A DNA stretch of 64,000 bases, taken from contig OZ005601.1 in NCBI GenBank assembly GCA_963930655.1, forward strand, positions 22,568,921 to 22,632,920. The letters are read 5' to 3'. This document shows, in pieces, positions 60,091-64,000 of this stretch (its first letter is position 1; each line of letters begins with the position of its first letter). Made by a program: the position numbers and the translations under genes. The DNA comes from Myrica gale (lineage: Eukaryota; Streptophyta; Magnoliopsida; Fagales; Myricaceae). The notes beneath the pieces were generated by a model. The model had not been told where the DNA came from and made no database searches. It saw only the letters and a program-made list of their open reading frames with translations.

Positions 60091-60216
60091 ATGGACTGGG
60101 GGTACGTAGGGATTGCTGTTGCTTTCGTAGCGCTCGCTTCTATCTATGTATATGCAAAGGTTTCTGATCAAGTGTTCGACTACATTTGCGTCATCTTCCG
60201 TACACATGAAGAGTAA
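60091..60216 (+). CDS. Possible small membrane ORF, 41 residues
   Basis: Starts MDWGYVGIAVAFVALASIYV and stops at TAA 60214-60216, with one hydrophobic segment at about residues 5-22. It sits in a locally GC-richer 150-base stretch. No family was recognised, so it could be a small peptide gene, an upstream ORF of an unannotated transcript, or chance. Confidence 0.25.
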   Translation: MDWGYVGIAVAFVALASIYVYAKVSDQVFDYICVIFRTHEE

Positions 60217-61001
60217 ATAGCAAAAGGCTTGGATTGCTTCTATTTATCTTATAGATTCACAATCTCTTGTTTTTTTCCCGAGTATATCAGATCAAAAGAC
60301 TTCTGGGCCTCATGATAGCTAATTTTTTTTATATAAAATTTCATTAGAAAGATAGAATAATGAGATCAGGAACACAGAACACATGGGAACAAGTAAAAAC
60401 TTATAGGCTAACTGGAAATTGAAGATGCAGCTCACATTTAAGCTATAACACTAAACATGATCCATAACACTTCACGGATAGGTCAATATGTCAAGAACAA
60501 GGAACGAGAGACAATATTAATAGTTTTAAAAAAAAAAATAGACAGAAAATTGTGTAAGATTACATCCAAGAGATGAAAGCCCCTAGTACTAACTTGCCTG
60601 TCATGTCATCCCTTGTTTCTGCAATAGAATGGAAGAACCGTAGTGGAAGTACGCCAGACATCCTGAGAGAGACAGAGATAAAGAGACATTATAGTCCATG
60701 AAGATCTCGCAAAGAGGAAATATCAAGAAAAAATGTGCTGGAATAAGGAAACCAGTGGTAGCCTAATAATTGAAATTGCTGCCGAAGCTCCCAAACCCCA
60801 CACTGCCCCTCTTTTCTCCCCCTTCCCTGGATTTCTTGTTCTTTAGCATAGGGAGAGTAACCAATATTTTGAATCTATTTAGCTTTCAGGACTTCTGTTC
60901 ACCTTATTTTTCCAATTCCGGACTATGAGCTAAACATAGTACTTTAAAGGAAGAAAACCATGAACACATATAAAGAAAAAAATATCATAGCAAATCATAA
61001 G
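60217..61001. other. Intergenic; possible exon ends on the minus strand
   Basis: The minus strand at about 60853-60764 has a short open stretch ending in TAG (KNKKSREGGEKRGSVGFGSF...), reading like a hydrophilic Gly-rich C-terminus. No adjoining exon could be joined with confidence. Nothing else was recognised. Confidence 0.2.
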
Positions 61002-61480
61002 TGTAACGACCCAAGTAACTGCTAGCCATATCTCACTTTGTCTTCAAAAGGATTAGTCAATGTTTCTCTTGAAACTCCTTGAAATTATTATTAGGTTCAG
61101 TTCAACTTGTAAGGTCCCAAATGTGAGCCTTGGCTCTCATAGAACTTCTCTCCCTCATTCATTCTCTTCTCCCACTCCATGTGAGATTCGGGGTTCACAA
61201 TCTCTCCCCTTAAATCCTTGACATCCTCGTCTAGGCCTATCAAGCCCACATTAGTCGTTACTAGGGTCGCTCTGATACCATTTGTATCAACTCAAGGAAG
61301 TGCTAACCATATTTGCGCTTTGATTTCAAAAAGACTAGTCAAGGTTATTCTGAAAGTTCATTGAAATGATTATAAAACTCAGTTCAACCAAATAAAATCT
61401 CAATGTGGGACTTGGCCCTCATAGAACGCATCTCTCATTCCTTCTTTTCTCTCACTCCATGTGGGATTCAGGGTATCACA
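61002..61480 (-). mobile_element. Complete TRIM (terminal-repeat retrotransposon in miniature)
   Basis: 479 bp with all cis features and no coding. LTRs of about 199 and 198 bp lie at 61002-61200 (3') and 61283-61480 (5'), both bounded TGTGA...ACA on the minus strand. A primer site TGGTATCAGAGC is at 61280-61269 (minus), next to the 5' LTR. A polypurine tract TAAGGGGAGAGA at 61212-61201 (minus) abuts the 3' LTR. Flanks ATAAG (60997-61001) and ATAAC (61481-61485) look like a 5-bp duplication with one change. The internal region is only 82 bp. It does not look like Cassandra, as no 5S-like block was recognised. Confidence 0.93.
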
Positions 61481-61485
61481 ATAAC

Positions 61486-62903
61486 AACCTAAGTCATCAT
61501 AATTTGTTAATCCCCGGATGAATGAAAGGGTATTCACGCAAAAGGAGAGACTGAACTAAGGTCCATAGATTTCCCAACAGCATAACCTCTTCAACTTGAG
61601 TTTCCAGATTTTGTAACTATAGTACATTTCTTTTCATTGTTTTTTCTCCACCAAGATAGCAAGATCCACTGCAGAAAAAAATTGAAGATGCGAAAAGAAA
61701 AATTTTGTCTACATTATAGGCATCGCAGCCACAGCAGTAGTTTCCTAAATGTTCATAAAGCAGTCTACTCAGACAGATCTCTGAAAACGGCTCATAAAAA
61801 CCCAAAGTGTTGTTGATCATCCAGTTCTACCAAAATAAGGTTGCAAATGAATCTGCATATGACTGCTATCTTGCATATATAGTTATAATCTACTACTACA
61901 AATCATGACCAGATACTTGTCACTATTATAATTTCTATGAAATTTACTATCTCCCGACTGTTATGGAGGATTCCAAATCATAACCATGAAAAAATGCTCT
62001 AAAACATTGGAGGAAAATCATAGAGGCCAAGATGAGAGGAGGTTCTTCTAGGTAGTTCAGTGCAATCACGACTGTTCCATGAGATATTTCCATGAGGTTG
62101 TAGGAACCACAAGCAAAACAAAAGACAAAAATGATCCTGATTCAACGAGGTAAGATAACATATGCTGGCTTAATACGAAACAGAGTATGACCCATTATAG
62201 GGCTTGAGTCGAGCCTAGATTAAAGCAATTGAACCCAAGTAGTGATATACAGAGTCCAGATTAAAGGTTCTAATTGCAGGCATATATCCCCACGATTGTG
62301 TGGCAGTTGTTTTAGAACTAATAGTCTAATACCAGATAAAATGTGTTCCAATGGGGTTGAGACTCTAATCTCTATCATTTATCTCTGTTCTTTAAATCAA
62401 AGATTACAATACAAAAGAAAATTTATGTTTGGGTATACCATCCATGCCAGAAACACATATAAGATATCGTGTTTGCGAAAATCGTGGGTATTATTCTTCC
62501 TAGTGATCTAGACATAGCAGCTGGGGATCCAGATTGTTGTCTGTTGGAATTAAGTGTTTTTTTTATTACATGGATTCAACAGAGATCTAACTGTTAAGTC
62601 AAATTGATTAACCCTGAACTAAGAAGTGGAATGCCGACAGTAGTGCTTATTCTTGCTAACTCATGGACCGATAACAACTTGTAGAGGCCTTCCAGGAAGT
62701 AACTAAGTAGGAACCACAATGTATCTCACTCAAGAAGGCTTTGTATTTCATTAACAAACTCGTAACAAAGCCATCAAATGACTAAAACAGGTATCCCACG
62801 TCAATTATTAGAATGATTGGCAGCATCAAAGTTGAGAAGCTATACCTGCTAAATTCCAATTTTAAGAAAATGAAGTGAATTCAATGTCCCCAAAAGTTCA
62901 TTT
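61486..62903. other. 3' flank of the RRM gene; no separate gene recognised
   Basis: Probably 3' UTR near 62903 and intergenic DNA beyond it. The frames are short and featureless. Confidence 0.4.
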
Positions 62904-63975
62904 TCAACTGCCATCAGCAGCGTCTGATTGCTTCCCACTAGAGTTCAATTCAGTTGATGTATCCTCTGGCTGTGCACTCTCCTCATATTGTAGTTTAACA
63001 AAGTGTCTACTACGTGCCACTCGAATTGGTCTTCCCATAAACATCTGCAGTACAACTTTTTGTCAAAAGCTCTCCACTACGAAAAGTCTTCAAAAACTCA
63101 AACAGAATGCAACAGAGCAAATAAACATTGGTCACAGCTATATTCACAACAAACAAATGCAACTGATTCAGTGAGTCCAAATTACCTTCTCTTGAAAAGC
63201 AGAAAGAGCTTCTTCAGCATCTTTCTTGGATTTGAAGGACAAAAAACCATATCCGGAGGACTTTCTTGGATTTTCATGAAATATAACTTGTGCGGAAACA
63301 ACGTTAGTGCTACCTGCATTAAAAAATTCTCTAAGATCTTTAGACCTGGCTTCATATGGCAAATTCGCTACAAACAAGTTGAATGTTACTGGGTTCGGTT
63401 GCACAGGAAGGGAACGGGAAGGTTTCTTCTTTTGTGCCCTGGCATAATTAATCTTTAAAGTGCGGTCCTCAAACTCCTGAAAAGCATGCAAGAGAGAAGA
63501 ACCAATAGCTCAACAAAAGAAAACAACACTTATCCCCCATACGGTAGCAGAAAACAGTAAATGGAAGCTTTAAATCCAATGTCTCCTTTCTAAAGATAAG
63601 ATTCTGAAAAGGGGAAAAGAAAAGAACTTAACAATAAAACAAGGACACACAGTCACGAAAGAGCCAATTTTTATATGGAATTCAGGATTTTTCTAAATGT
63701 TCTCAAGTGTATCAACATGACCTGAATAATTACGAGTTGTAATTGCTTTCTTTTAGCCGAATTCTTTTTATCTCAGCAACCCGGTCAGTCGAAAACTAGA
63801 GGGATATAAGAAAAATGATAATTGAGAAACAAAATCTAACATGCTTACATACGAGTCGAGATTGTTGAGAGCCGTAAGAGCTTCCTCAGGCGAACCCATA
63901 GTGACAAACGCCAAACCCCTGTTTCTGGTCTTGTTATGCATAGAAAGCTTAACCACCACATGAAAATACCCAAAA
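62904..63975 (-). CDS. Two-RRM RNA-binding protein, chloroplast ribonucleoprotein-like (3' part)
   Basis: Three exons on the minus strand: about 63975-63849 (upstream limit tentative), 63476-63186 and 63044-62904 (stop TGA). They encode the end of RRM1 with the RNP1 octamer-like RGLAFVTM and EEALTALNNLDSY, a linker INYARAQKKKPSRS, and a full RRM2 with RNP2 LFVANLPYEA and RNP1 SGYGFLSF, then MGRPIRVARSRHFVKLQYEE and a Ser/Asp-rich tail. Introns are GT-AG with phase 0 at both inner junctions. Twin RRMs of this type occur in plastid RNPs such as the Arabidopsis 33-kDa-like proteins (At2g35410 group), which bind plastid transcripts. The start, transit peptide and rest of RRM1 lie beyond 64000. 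Confidence 0.9.
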
Positions 63976-64000
63976 CTCAGTTCAGAAAAGCAAGCAAAAA

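Noticed and set aside
1-64000. CRISPR arrays, tRNA or rRNA genes, bacterial-type operons, organellar insertions
   Set aside because: No spaced-repeat array, cloverleaf with TTCGANNC box, rRNA segment or long plastid/mitochondrial gene was recognised; TTCGAATCC near 34665 belongs to the MULE repeat.

Overview
The window is nuclear DNA of a flowering plant, almost certainly a eudicot (probably woody, but the species cannot be fixed from sequence alone). The reasons are AT-rich intergenic DNA, genes with short GT-AG introns, plant-only families (group Ia bHLH with an ACT-like tail, ATL RING-H2 ligase, plant RRM protein) and a dense load of plant transposons. No bacterial-style operon, CRISPR array, tRNA or rRNA gene was seen.

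Six host genes are supported: an intact bHLH96-like transcription factor (16397-18179, +, three exons); an intact intronless ATL-type RING-H2 E3 ligase (26996-28300, -); two paralogous five-exon genes for putative organelle-targeted, single-membrane-span, acidic-helix proteins (39293-41072 and 56460-58260, both +); the 3' part of a two-RRM RNA-binding protein running off the right edge (62904-63975, -); and a four-exon 96-codon reading frame inside a Mutator-like transposon (35001-36109, +).

The rest is mostly a record of successive insertions. 51-5464 is a decayed Ty3/gypsy element on the minus strand that landed inside a DUF4283-type coding sequence. 11283-12027 is a GC-rich fold-back MULE-MITE. 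23060-24690 is a LINE C-terminal remnant split by a fold-back MITE with target duplication; 25510-26197 is a second short LINE copy with a 17-bp target duplication. 29850-30400 is a copia gag fragment and 31813-32320 a fold-back element. 34470-38892 is a 4.4-kb Mutator-like element with a perfect 9-bp target duplication, long terminal inverted repeats and gene fragments with intact splice sites (Pack-MULE).

Between the two paralogous genes lies a three-layer nest. An old Ty1/copia element (about 41399-54680) was entered by a younger copia element (42277-47274, 160-bp LTRs, TSD TCCTT) and by a 3.7-kb CACTA element (50553-54274, TSD AGT). A 57-bp hairpin also entered the reverse transcriptase of the younger copia element. 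Right of the second paralogue are a poly(A)-tailed retroposon (58723-59276), a MITE (59351-59752) and a complete 479-bp TRIM (61002-61480).

Long stretches without recognisable genes are 6021-9690, 12028-16396, 18180-22300, 28301-29840 and 32321-34469; what little they hold is noted below. All calls come from reading the sequence; no database search or alignment program was run.
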